64,000 bases of DNA from Larkinella insperata (GTDB taxonomy: Bacteria; Bacteroidota; Bacteroidia; Cytophagales; Spirosomataceae): NCBI RefSeq assembly GCF_026248825.1, contig NZ_CP110973.1, positions 4,113,501 through 4,177,500 of the forward strand, read 5' to 3'. The notes below the pieces were generated by a model. The model was given only the letters and a program-made list of their open reading frames with translations, did no database searches and was not told where the DNA came from. Below are positions 42,741 to 49,787 of this stretch, in pieces (positions within the stretch are counted from its first letter, which is position 1; every line of letters begins with the position of its first letter). The position numbers and the translations under genes are program-made.

Positions 42741-44277
42741 TAAATTTGAGGAATCTATACGAAAAAAGCTGGAGGACATAGAGCCTCCTTACCGGGAAAG
42801 CAACTGGCTAACCCTGCGGTCTTTCCTGCGTCGCAACGGCGTGCCCTCCATTGGCCTGACCACCACGCAGTGGCTGACGCCCATGCTGAGCGCGGCCAGC
42901 GTGGCCGGTCTGATTGTGTTGTCGGTCTGGCAATACCGAGTCAATCAGCAGCTGGAACAAACCGTTGAGTCCCTGAAAGATACCGTCAATCTGCTCCAAC
43001 AGGCTCCGCCGGTGGCCGCCGTTCCAAAACCCGATACGGTGTACATTACGCGGGAAGTACCGGTGCCGGGTTTGTCGCCCATTGCTCCCCACTATCGGCC
43101 GGACGACCGCCGGCTGGCTGATCGCTCGGATGTGGACGACCGCCGAATGGACAGGGATGAATCGGCCCCGACCCATCAAACCGGACCACCATCAAACCGG
43201 GAGCCGTCGGAACCGGACCACCGGCTGACGGAGTCAGGCCAGCCGCCAATCGGCCGTGAGGTAATCGAACCGGCTGGGCGCAACACTGTGCCTGCTTACT
43301 CACGGCCCCGATCGTCGGCGACAAATTCCTCTGTCACGGATAACGAACGGTATGCGGGCAACAGCCGGTACACGAATCCCCGGAAAGACAATGATTTAAA
43401 AACAGACCGGGCGTGGCCAACCGAAACCGGGATGCCCGGATCAAATGATCCATCCGGTACGGGAACAACCGGATCGGTACCGCCCGGAGCGGGAAGCCGT
43501 GAGTCGGTGGCCCTTTCCTGGAATTCCGTTCAGAACCGCATTCCGTCGTTTGATTCAAGCTATTACGCTGAAAACTACCAGCGTCGCGTTCGCCGGATTT
43601 GCCCGTTGTATACGCCCTCGGTGATCAATACCGTACCGCAGCAAACCCGGCAACCCGCCGTGGAAGAACCCGCGCCGTTGGTCAAATTCCGCCTTGGGGG
43701 CGGGGCCGAGATCGCGGGAGGACAATCCGGGTTTGGACTGGTTGGGGAGGTGCTGTTCGGGGATCACCTGACGATTGGATTGGGAATAAGCCGGCTCAAC
43801 GTCACGGGCGATAATTTCAAGAGTGACCAGGAATATAACAAAAAGCGCCTGAGCGATTTCCGGAGGGATTTCCCCGGTCGTGTACCGGTTGATCCGCGCA
43901 TTGAGGTGCTGAACATCCATCAGAGTGGACAATCCTGGCAGCTGCCCGTTACGATTAGTTACCGGCTTCCGCTGGGAAATACCGTTGCGATTCTGCCGTC
44001 GGCCGGGCTTAGCTTTAGCCTGAAAGCGCGCGAAGAGGTTGAATTTATGCGTCGGAAAGGCGTTGGCGGGTATTACGACTTTTACAAGACTACGTTTGCG
44101 CAGGAGTGCGAGCCCAGTCTGTACAACAGCTGGCAGGTCAGTGTTGGGTTGGAGAAACAGGCAGGCCACTGGGCGTTTCAGGCACTGCCGTATGTATCGA
44201 ACCCAATGCTGAGCACCCGTAACAGTCTGAATCAGACCACCGCCGGGGTTCGGGCGCGGGTTCTGTACCAGTTTTAA
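42730..44277 (+). CDS. Candidate dual membrane-spanning anti-sigma protein with C-terminal beta-barrel
   Basis: 515 residues from the ATG at 42730, overlapping the sigma gene by 11 bases. Four regions can be read. Residues 1-47 form a charged cytoplasmic segment (KFEESIRKKLEDIEPPYRES). Residues about 48-67 are an inner-membrane helix (LSAASVAGLIVLSVW). A coiled-coil-like stretch (about 72-91) leads into a long disordered Pro/Asp/Arg-rich linker to about 317. Residues about 318-515 form a beta-barrel (VKFRLGGGAEIAGGQSGFGL to RARVLYQF, ending in Phe). This layout matches the dual membrane-spanning anti-sigma factors (Dma) described in Bacteroides thetaiotaomicron. Sigma binding by the N-terminus is inferred. 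Confidence 0.78.
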   Translation: MKTDKFEESIRKKLEDIEPPYRESNWLTLRSFLRRNGVPSIGLTTTQWLTPMLSAASVAGLIVLSVWQYRVNQQLEQTVESLKDTVNLLQQAPPVAAVPKPDTVYITREVPVPGLSPIAPHYRPDDRRLADRSDVDDRRMDRDESAPTHQTGPPSNREPSEPDHRLTESGQPPIGREVIEPAGRNTVPAYSRPRSSATNSSVTDNERYAGNSRYTNPRKDNDLKTDRAWPTETGMPGSNDPSGTGTTGSVPPGAGSRESVALSWNSVQNRIPSFDSSYYAENYQRRVRRICPLYTPSVINTVPQQTRQPAVEEPAPLVKFRLGGGAEIAGGQSGFGLVGEVLFGDHLTIGLGISRLNVTGDNFKSDQEYNKKRLSDFRRDFPGRVPVDPRIEVLNIHQSGQSWQLPVTISYRLPLGNTVAILPSAGLSFSLKAREEVEFMRRKGVGGYYDFYKTTFAQECEPSLYNSWQVSVGLEKQAGHWAFQALPYVSNPMLSTRNSLNQTTAGVRARVLYQF

Positions 44278-44306
44278 GGGTTTTTGACATATGACAAAAC
44301 AAGACT

Positions 44307-44350
44307 CATAGAAAGGTCGTTTAGCAAGTAAACTATTCGACCTTTCTATG
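44307..44350 (+). promoter_or_regulatory. Hairpin that includes the doxX start codon
   Basis: CATAGAAAGGTCG (44307-44319) is the exact reverse complement of CGACCTTTCTATG (44338-44350), and the arms extend by one more pair outward. The last three bases are the ATG of the DoxX gene. An inner TTTA/TAAA pairing is possible. The stem would hide the start codon in RNA, or the site may bind a protein. Confidence 0.65.
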
Positions 44351-44767
44351 AAAACCCTCTTCGGAACAAAAGCCAGCCCCTCCGCCGTTCACGGTTCCCT
44401 GTTGTTGCTGCGTGTTGGTGTCTCGGCGCTGATGCTGACGCACGGCTGGCCAAAAGTCGCCAAAATTATGGCGGGCGACATGGCCTTCGGTGATCCCATC
44501 GGGATTGGCAGCACACCGTCGCTCATTCTGGCTACGATCGCCGAGTTTCTTGGGTCCGTCCTGCTCATCTTCGGCTTCCAAACCCGTGCTGCGGCCCTTA
44601 TTCTGGCAATCAACATGCTGGTTATTACCATCTTTGCTCACGGCAGCGATCCATTTAGTAAAAAGGAGATGCCGTTGCTTTATTTCCTGATCTACCTGAC
44701 CATTTTCTTTGTGGGCCCGGGCAAATACTCGGTAGACGGCCAGGCCAACAAAACGTGGCCCGGGTGA
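44348..44767 (+). CDS. DoxX family membrane protein
   Basis: 139 residues with four membrane helices. The DoxX pattern is visible: LLLLRVGVSALMLTHGWPKV, then PSLILATIAEFLGSVLLIFG, TRAAALILAINMLVITIFAH and a last helix with YFLIYLTIFFVGPGKYSVDG. DoxX proteins are inner-membrane proteins tied to redox or quinone chemistry in some bacteria. The start codon is in the 3' arm of a perfect hairpin. It is the likely last gene before a bidirectional terminator. Confidence 0.9.
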   Translation: MKTLFGTKASPSAVHGSLLLLRVGVSALMLTHGWPKVAKIMAGDMAFGDPIGIGSTPSLILATIAEFLGSVLLIFGFQTRAAALILAINMLVITIFAHGSDPFSKKEMPLLYFLIYLTIFFVGPGKYSVDGQANKTWPG

Positions 44768-44900
44768 TGGGCAACGAGAAAGTTCGTGAAGGAAGCCGTT
44801 AAGAAATTATTAGCGGAGAAATTCGTTACGACACCCTCCGCCCGCCCGGACTCAGCTGCGGTATCAAGTGGCGGGACGCCTGAACACCGCTTTTTTAGTC

Positions 44901-44940
44901 AATACCAAAAAGCCGGACGTAAGCCCGGCTTTTTGGTATT
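44901..44940. terminator. Bidirectional terminator between doxX and the esterase
   Basis: AATACCAAAAAGCC and GGCTTTTTGGTATT form a perfect 14-bp stem with a further two G-C pairs inside. A-rich and T-rich flanks serve both strands. A 67-codon frame at 44786 runs through it and is not called. Confidence 0.85.
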
Positions 44941-44951
44941 GGTAACGTTGC

Positions 44952-46658
44952 TTAGCGCTTGGAAGTCGTCGCGCCCGTTGCCACCGTAACGGCACCCGAT
45001 TCGGTTAGTTTGCTGGCGTCATCCGCTGTCAGATGCCAGTCGTTGTCGAAATAACCTTCGGCCACCGGCGTTTTGTACGTTCCTTTGAACAGGATAAAGT
45101 CCTTGAAGCCCGAAGTTACGGCCATGGCCCGGTTAGTCAGCGAGAAGCCGCCCGTTTGCGTTTGGGCGTCGGTCCACCAGGGCAGCCCGGAATTTACGGT
45201 TACGTAATGGTTGTTGACCGGGAAAACGTAGAACAAGCCGTAATCCGTGGTGTTGGGGTTCAACTGGATGGGCAAGCGATCGCTGAATTTGGCTACCTGA
45301 GAGTTGGTTTCTTTTGTGCCGAACAGCACCAGATTGGCGCTTTCCAGATCGCTGGGCCGCACCTCTTTGTCGGCCAGAATGCGCGGAAAGACCATGATCC
45401 GACCCAGAAATTCACCCCTGTAGGCTGACCAGTTGGCCGCCTGAAACGCCTGATCCTGACGGTTTTTGAGTTCTTCCGGGGACGGATTGTCGGCGGTTCC
45501 GTAGATGTACACGTGCCGGTCGGCAAAGGGGGCGCTCAACGGTCCTTCGGCCCCCGGACGCTTGGCTGTGGCCGTGGCCTGATACGGCGCGGCTTCCCAA
45601 CCACCTTCGCGTTTGACCAGCGTGACGGCATCGCTCGCCGGAGTGCTAACGGTTTTGCCGTCGATGATAATCTCCAGCGGTTTTTTTGCTTTGAAACGAG
45701 GATGTCCGGCCAGTTTAAAGGTAAGAGCGTCGATGTTGGACGTCGTTACGTCCAGGTGGTTCTGGCTACTGAGTCGGGCATCCACCGTAGCCAGATTTCC
45801 GGGCGTCAACTGGTCAATCTGAACCCAGTAAGCGGTATTATACTTGTATTGTCGGGTAGTAAACCGCACGCGCTCCGGAAAGCGGTTGCGCTTGAATTTG
45901 TCAAACCAGGTAAAAATAAAACCGTCCTGGTAGGCATTCACCCAGCTATCGTGCTTGACGCCGGGGTATTCCTGATACGTAAGATTAACGCCCGCATCCT
46001 TGAACCGCTGCACCCATTCGCGCGTGCCTTCCACTTTGACCGCCGGATCGGCGTCGCCCTGAAAAATGTGAACGGGATAATTGAGCGCATTGCCCGCCAG
46101 CGCATCCGTGCCTTTGGGTGGGGCGGGGCAAACCGGCGCAATGGCCGCCCACACGTCCGGACGGCTCAGGCCAATCCACAACGTGCCGCCACCGCCCATC
46201 GAATAACCCGTCAGGTACACCCGGTCGTCGTCGATGCTGAATCGCTTTTTCACGTCGGCCAGTACATCATACACGTCCTTTTCGGCAACGCCTTGGTAAC
46301 CAATAGTTCCGCGCGCAAAGGGCGAGGCTACAATGTAGTTGACATCGGCCCATTCCGGAAAGTATTTGGTGGCTTCCACGTCGGTTTCGCCGTTGAGGTT
46401 GCTTTTACCGAACACCCGCCGAAGCGAAAGCCGGTGGTTCGAACCCGCACCGTGGAGCATGATCACCAGCGGGTATTTCTTTTTGGGATTATAGTTTTTC
46501 GGAAGGTATAACCCGTACGGCTGCTCGGTGTCATCAACGTCGGAGAAGATGGTCAGGACCTGCGGGCCGGACGGGAGTTTCTGGGCAATCAGGCGGCTGC
46601 CTGCTCCCAGAAACAGAAAAGTAAGCAGCAAAAAACGAAAAATCCGATGGCGAATCAT
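44952..46658 (-). CDS. Secreted CE1-like esterase
   Basis: 568 residues with a signal peptide (MIRHRIFRFLLLTFLFLGAG to SRLIAQ). An alpha/beta-hydrolase domain follows with the oxyanion segment KYPLVIMLHGAGSNHRL and the nucleophile serine in YLTGYSMGGGGTLWIGL; the histidine is probably in YPGVKHDSWVNAY. The C-terminal 250 residues form an accessory region of beta type with DTEQPYGL-unlike composition and a last LTADDASKLTESG segment. Acetyl-xylan or feruloyl esterase or peptidase-like S9 proteins share this pattern. It lies 50 bases downstream of another esterase gene, with a short purine-rich repeat between. Confidence 0.83.
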   Translation of the reverse strand: MIRHRIFRFLLLTFLFLGAGSRLIAQKLPSGPQVLTIFSDVDDTEQPYGLYLPKNYNPKKKYPLVIMLHGAGSNHRLSLRRVFGKSNLNGETDVEATKYFPEWADVNYIVASPFARGTIGYQGVAEKDVYDVLADVKKRFSIDDDRVYLTGYSMGGGGTLWIGLSRPDVWAAIAPVCPAPPKGTDALAGNALNYPVHIFQGDADPAVKVEGTREWVQRFKDAGVNLTYQEYPGVKHDSWVNAYQDGFIFTWFDKFKRNRFPERVRFTTRQYKYNTAYWVQIDQLTPGNLATVDARLSSQNHLDVTTSNIDALTFKLAGHPRFKAKKPLEIIIDGKTVSTPASDAVTLVKREGGWEAAPYQATATAKRPGAEGPLSAPFADRHVYIYGTADNPSPEELKNRQDQAFQAANWSAYRGEFLGRIMVFPRILADKEVRPSDLESANLVLFGTKETNSQVAKFSDRLPIQLNPNTTDYGLFYVFPVNNHYVTVNSGLPWWTDAQTQTGGFSLTNRAMAVTSGFKDFILFKGTYKTPVAEGYFDNDWHLTADDASKLTESGAVTVATGATTSKR

Positions 46659-46708
46659 GGGCGAAAAAGGGAAAAAGGGAAAAAGGTTAAAGAGGGCGGG
46701 TTTGAAGG

Positions 46709-47899
46709 TTATTTCGTTTGCCAGAGGTTGGGCAGAAGCCGGTAGGAGAGCAAATGCCGCCAGGTGCCCCAGTCGTGCGCTCCTTCGCCACCCACGTAGT
46801 AGTCGTGTTTGATGTTGTGCTTCTGCAGGGCTTCGTGCAGGGCAATGGTCCGCTGGCCAATCGTGGCGACTTCTCCCGGCCCCTGACCCACCAGAAGGTA
46901 ATCCACCTTTTTATTGACGTCCGGATCGTTCAGAAACCTGGCGCTGGTTTGCTCGGTATTGACATCCCCGGAACTTAGGCAGCCAAACGAACTGAATAAA
47001 TCCAGGCAGTTAAAACCGACCAGTTGCGTATGCCGTCCGCCCATCGACAACCCGGCCAGTGCCCGGCCTTTGGGCCTGGTAACCGTACTATAATTTTTGT
47101 CGACAAAAGGCACAATCTGTTTGCGCAGTTCTTCTTCAAAAAGGTTGAATGTCAGTTCCGTATGCCTGGGGTCGCTGCGGTGCACTACCTGGTTGTTCGG
47201 CATGGCGATGATCATCGAAACGGCCTTTCCTTCGGCGATCAGGTTGTCGGCAATAAAGTTGGCCCGACCGTCGATTGCCCAGGTAGAAGCCAGTTCGCCA
47301 CTACCGCCGAGCAGGTACAAAACCGGATATTTTTTCTTAGGATTGTAGCCGGGTGGGGTGTAGACGTAAATTTCGCGCTCCCCGTTCAGCACATCGGAGT
47401 GGTAAACATGGCGGATTACGGTGCCGTGAGGAACCGGGCGGGCGTCGTAATAGGCCGGTCCTTCGCCGTGCACAACCAGCTGGCTGTACCCCGGCTGATC
47501 GGAAAAACCCGTGAGCGTGTTGTTGGGGTCGACCACGGTTACGCCGTCGACAATGAACCGGTAAACGTACATATCCGGTTTTACGGGGCCGACCGTCAGG
47601 GTCCAGAGCGTATCCGTCTCTTTTTTGAACGGTATCGGCTGGGTGGCTTTGAGGGCCAGCAAAATTGGGCCGCCCGTCAGCAATACCTCCCGGGCCTGCG
47701 GTGCCTTCAGCCGAAACGTGACCTTATGGTCGTCACTAACGTCCGGAGAAATGACGTTGGCTCCGAAAGGATTGAGGTTTTGGGTATTTTTATGCGGATT
47801 CCAGTCTAAGTTGACGTGGGCCTGCTGCGCCCGCACCGCGGGAATCAGCGCCAGAAGGTAAAGGCTGAAGAACAGTCGAAGAGGTAGTTTTTTCATCAT
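46709..47899 (-). CDS. Secreted CE1-family esterase with N-terminal E-set domain
   Basis: 396 residues from ATG 47899 (a second ATG is at 47896), with a signal peptide (LRLFFSLYLLALIPAVRAQQ). An immunoglobulin-like E-set module (about 45-130, KVTFRLKAPQAREVLLTGGP) precedes a CE1 esterase domain: YTPPGYNPKKKYPVLYLLGG, the nucleophile serine in GRALAGLSMGGRHTQLVG and the histidine in GGEGAHDWGTWRHLL. Such proteins deacylate xylan or remove feruloyl groups. It is divergent from the Nudix-type regulator gene, with an 84-base gap containing a palindrome. Probably co-transcribed with the 44952 esterase gene. Confidence 0.87.
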   Translation of the reverse strand: MMKKLPLRLFFSLYLLALIPAVRAQQAHVNLDWNPHKNTQNLNPFGANVISPDVSDDHKVTFRLKAPQAREVLLTGGPILLALKATQPIPFKKETDTLWTLTVGPVKPDMYVYRFIVDGVTVVDPNNTLTGFSDQPGYSQLVVHGEGPAYYDARPVPHGTVIRHVYHSDVLNGEREIYVYTPPGYNPKKKYPVLYLLGGSGELASTWAIDGRANFIADNLIAEGKAVSMIIAMPNNQVVHRSDPRHTELTFNLFEEELRKQIVPFVDKNYSTVTRPKGRALAGLSMGGRHTQLVGFNCLDLFSSFGCLSSGDVNTEQTSARFLNDPDVNKKVDYLLVGQGPGEVATIGQRTIALHEALQKHNIKHDYYVGGEGAHDWGTWRHLLSYRLLPNLWQTK

Positions 47900-47942
47900 A
47901 GTACGAAGCGTGATGCTGACTGGGTCTAAAATAAAGACTGAA

Positions 47943-47959
47943 TATGTACGGCATACATA
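47943..47959. promoter_or_regulatory. Operator candidate between esterase and Nudix regulator
   Basis: TATGTA-CGGCA-TACATA is a perfect inverted repeat of 6-bp arms with a 5-base spacer, in the only gap between two divergent genes. It is 25 bases from the regulator start and 44 from the esterase start, a fit for autoregulated control of both. Confidence 0.55.
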
Positions 47960-47983
47960 AAGATTAATTTTTATTTTTTCCTC

Positions 47984-48748
47984 ATGGATTACCAAAAACA
48001 ACTGCAAGTGTACTTCGCCGAAGCGGATGAAAACTGTCTGCCCGGTTTGTCGGTGGATTGCGTCATCTTCGGTTTTTCCAACAACCAGTTGAAAGTGTTG
48101 CTGTTACGGTGGAAAGACACCGAAGAGTGGGGGCTGCCCGGCGGTTTTATCTACAAAAACGAATCAGTGGATGTGGCGGCTCAGCGAATTCTGAAGGAAC
48201 GAACGGGTATCAATAAGCTTTTTCTGCAACAGTTCCACACCTTTGGTGACGATGTACGCTACAACCGGGAAGAAGTCAGCCGGAAGCTGCACTGGCCGGA
48301 CCCTTCGACGCGCCGGTGGCCCAACCGAACCGTGTCCATCGGTTATTTTGCCCTGGTTGATTTTTCAAAAGTAACCCCCACGGCCGATTTTCTGACGGAC
48401 GAATGCCGGTGGTGGGACGTTGAAAATCTGCCGTCTCTGCTGTTTGACCACAACCACGTCGTTGAAGTGGCGCTTAAAACCCTGCGCGTTCAGTTGAGCT
48501 GGCAACCGGTCGGCTACAATTTGCTGCCCGAAAAATTTACCATGCCGGAACTGCAGCGGCTCTACGAAACCATCCTGAACCGGCCGCTCGATCCCCGAAA
48601 CTTTTCCAAGAAAATGCGGGCGCTCGGCATCATTGAACGGCTGGAAGAACAGCGAAGGGGAGGGGCTTACAAGTCGCCGTACCTGTTCCGATTCGATAAA
48701 GAAAAGTACAAAAAGGCGCTGAAGGAAGGCAACCTGGCGTTTACGTAA
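47984..48748 (+). CDS. Nudix-domain transcriptional regulator (NrtR/AraR-like)
   Basis: 254 residues: an N-terminal Nudix domain (about 20-150) and a C-terminal winged-helix part (LPEKFTMPELQRLYETILNR, then FSKKMRALGIIERLEEQRRG), the order of NrtR-type regulators. The Nudix box G54-x5-E60-x7 continues R68-I-L-K-E72-R73-T-G instead of REUxEE, so the first and third catalytic glutamates are Ile and Arg. A sugar or nucleotide sensor rather than an enzyme is expected. Members in Bacteroides, such as the arabinose regulator AraR, bind pentose and repress genes. It is divergent from esterase genes. Confidence 0.9.
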   Translation: MDYQKQLQVYFAEADENCLPGLSVDCVIFGFSNNQLKVLLLRWKDTEEWGLPGGFIYKNESVDVAAQRILKERTGINKLFLQQFHTFGDDVRYNREEVSRKLHWPDPSTRRWPNRTVSIGYFALVDFSKVTPTADFLTDECRWWDVENLPSLLFDHNHVVEVALKTLRVQLSWQPVGYNLLPEKFTMPELQRLYETILNRPLDPRNFSKKMRALGIIERLEEQRRGGAYKSPYLFRFDKEKYKKALKEGNLAFT

Positions 48749-48789
48749 CGGGTTAGGAGTTGAGCGCCATGGACCCAACTCCCAACCCG
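48749..48789. terminator. Inverted repeat between convergent genes
   Basis: CGGGTTAGGAGTTG (48749-48762) pairs with CAACTCCCAACCCG (48776-48789), 13 of 14 bases. It separates the Nudix regulator from the convergent isomerase-like gene and probably ends both transcripts. No long T-run on either strand. Confidence 0.6.
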
Positions 48790-48794
48790 TGCGC

Positions 48795-49772
48795 TCAGGC
48801 CAGCATGTTGGCCAGATTCCGATAACTGGTCGTGACGTTCTCCATACCGACGGCACCGTCCTGTTCGACAAAATGGTATTGCAGACCCGCCGTTCGGGCC
48901 GCCGTAAAAATCCGTTTGAAATCGACCACACCGTTGCCGACTTCGGTAATGGTTTTGAGGTCCTGCTTGATGTCCTTGATGTGCCAGAGCGGAAAGCGCC
49001 CCGGTTGCTCCTTAAACAACGCCACGGGGTCTTTGCTGGCTTTGGTGGCCCAGGCCAGGTCCAGTTCCATCTTGACCAGCTCCTTATCCGTCTGGGACAG
49101 AATTAGTTCATACGGCGTTTTGGAACCCTCCACCGGATCGAATTCGGTGGCGTGGTTGTGGTAGGCAAAAGCCAGACCGGCTTTTTTGCAGGCTTCTCCG
49201 GTTTTCTGGAACACCTCGATGGATTTCTTGATCTCGTCCATCGTGGAAACGGGCGTGCTGGCGCAGACCAGAAAGCTCAATCCCCCTTCGGCGGCTTCAT
49301 CGACCAGTTGCTGGTAGTTGTCCCGCAGGTTTGGGCGTTTGGCCATGGCGGCAAACAACGCCCGGCGGTCTTCGCTCATGGGGGCCGGAGCCGCTGCGGG
49401 CGGGGTAGCACCAACGGGAGCACCGCCGACGTTGGGTGGGGTGCGCGGACGAAACGGGGCGCCACCTGCGTGGTGGGCCCGCCATTTCATTCCCAAATCT
49501 TCCACCAGCGCCTTAAACTCCTTGGGCTTGAAGCCGTAGTAACCCTCTTTCAAACCGCCCGCCGTTTCGATTTCCTTGTAGCCGATGGCCGCGACTTTCT
49601 GCAGTGTGCCCTTTGCATCTTCGGCCATCAGCTTGGTCAGCGTGTACAACTGCAACCCAATCGGACCTGGGGCCAGCAGGCCGTTCAGACCGGTGCGGGC
49701 CAAAGCCGGGACCATCAGGCCGCTCAGGGCCAGCGCACCGGTATTTTTCAGAAATTCTCTTCTTGAAGCCAT
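48795..49772 (-). CDS. Tat-exported sugar phosphate isomerase/epimerase-like protein
   Basis: 325 residues. The start MASRREFLKNTGALALSGLM is a twin-arginine signal. The TIM-barrel shows GPIGLQLYTLTKLMAEDAKG, AFAYHNHATEFDP with metal-type His/His/Glu, LVKMELDLAWATKASKDPVA and FPLWHIKDIKQDLK, which fit the xylose isomerase-like family. A short Pro/Gly/Ala-rich insertion (about 99-127, VGGAPVGATPPAAAPAP) is unusual. Members in Bacteroidota act on sugars released in the periplasm. The gene lies 15 bases downstream of the sugar dehydrogenase gene and is likely co-transcribed. Confidence 0.86.
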   Translation of the reverse strand: MASRREFLKNTGALALSGLMVPALARTGLNGLLAPGPIGLQLYTLTKLMAEDAKGTLQKVAAIGYKEIETAGGLKEGYYGFKPKEFKALVEDLGMKWRAHHAGGAPFRPRTPPNVGGAPVGATPPAAAPAPMSEDRRALFAAMAKRPNLRDNYQQLVDEAAEGGLSFLVCASTPVSTMDEIKKSIEVFQKTGEACKKAGLAFAYHNHATEFDPVEGSKTPYELILSQTDKELVKMELDLAWATKASKDPVALFKEQPGRFPLWHIKDIKQDLKTITEVGNGVVDFKRIFTAARTAGLQYHFVEQDGAVGMENVTTSYRNLANMLA

Positions 49773-49787
49773 TGGTGTTGGTAAGGC

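Noticed and set aside
44786..44989. 67-codon plus-strand frame after doxX
   Set aside because: It runs through the bidirectional terminator at 44901-44940 and into the end of the esterase gene, with no family features.
46425..46460. GGTTCGAAC stretch like a tRNA T-loop
   Set aside because: It lies inside the reading frame of the CE1-like esterase, and no acceptor or anticodon stem can be drawn around it.
45513..46511. 332-codon plus-strand frame
   Set aside because: It lies wholly opposite the esterase, whose signal peptide and catalytic motifs show that the minus strand is coding.
46659..46708. GGGAAAAA repeats between the two esterase genes
   Set aside because: A simple purine-rich repeat of three units; too short to call a repeat family or regulatory site.
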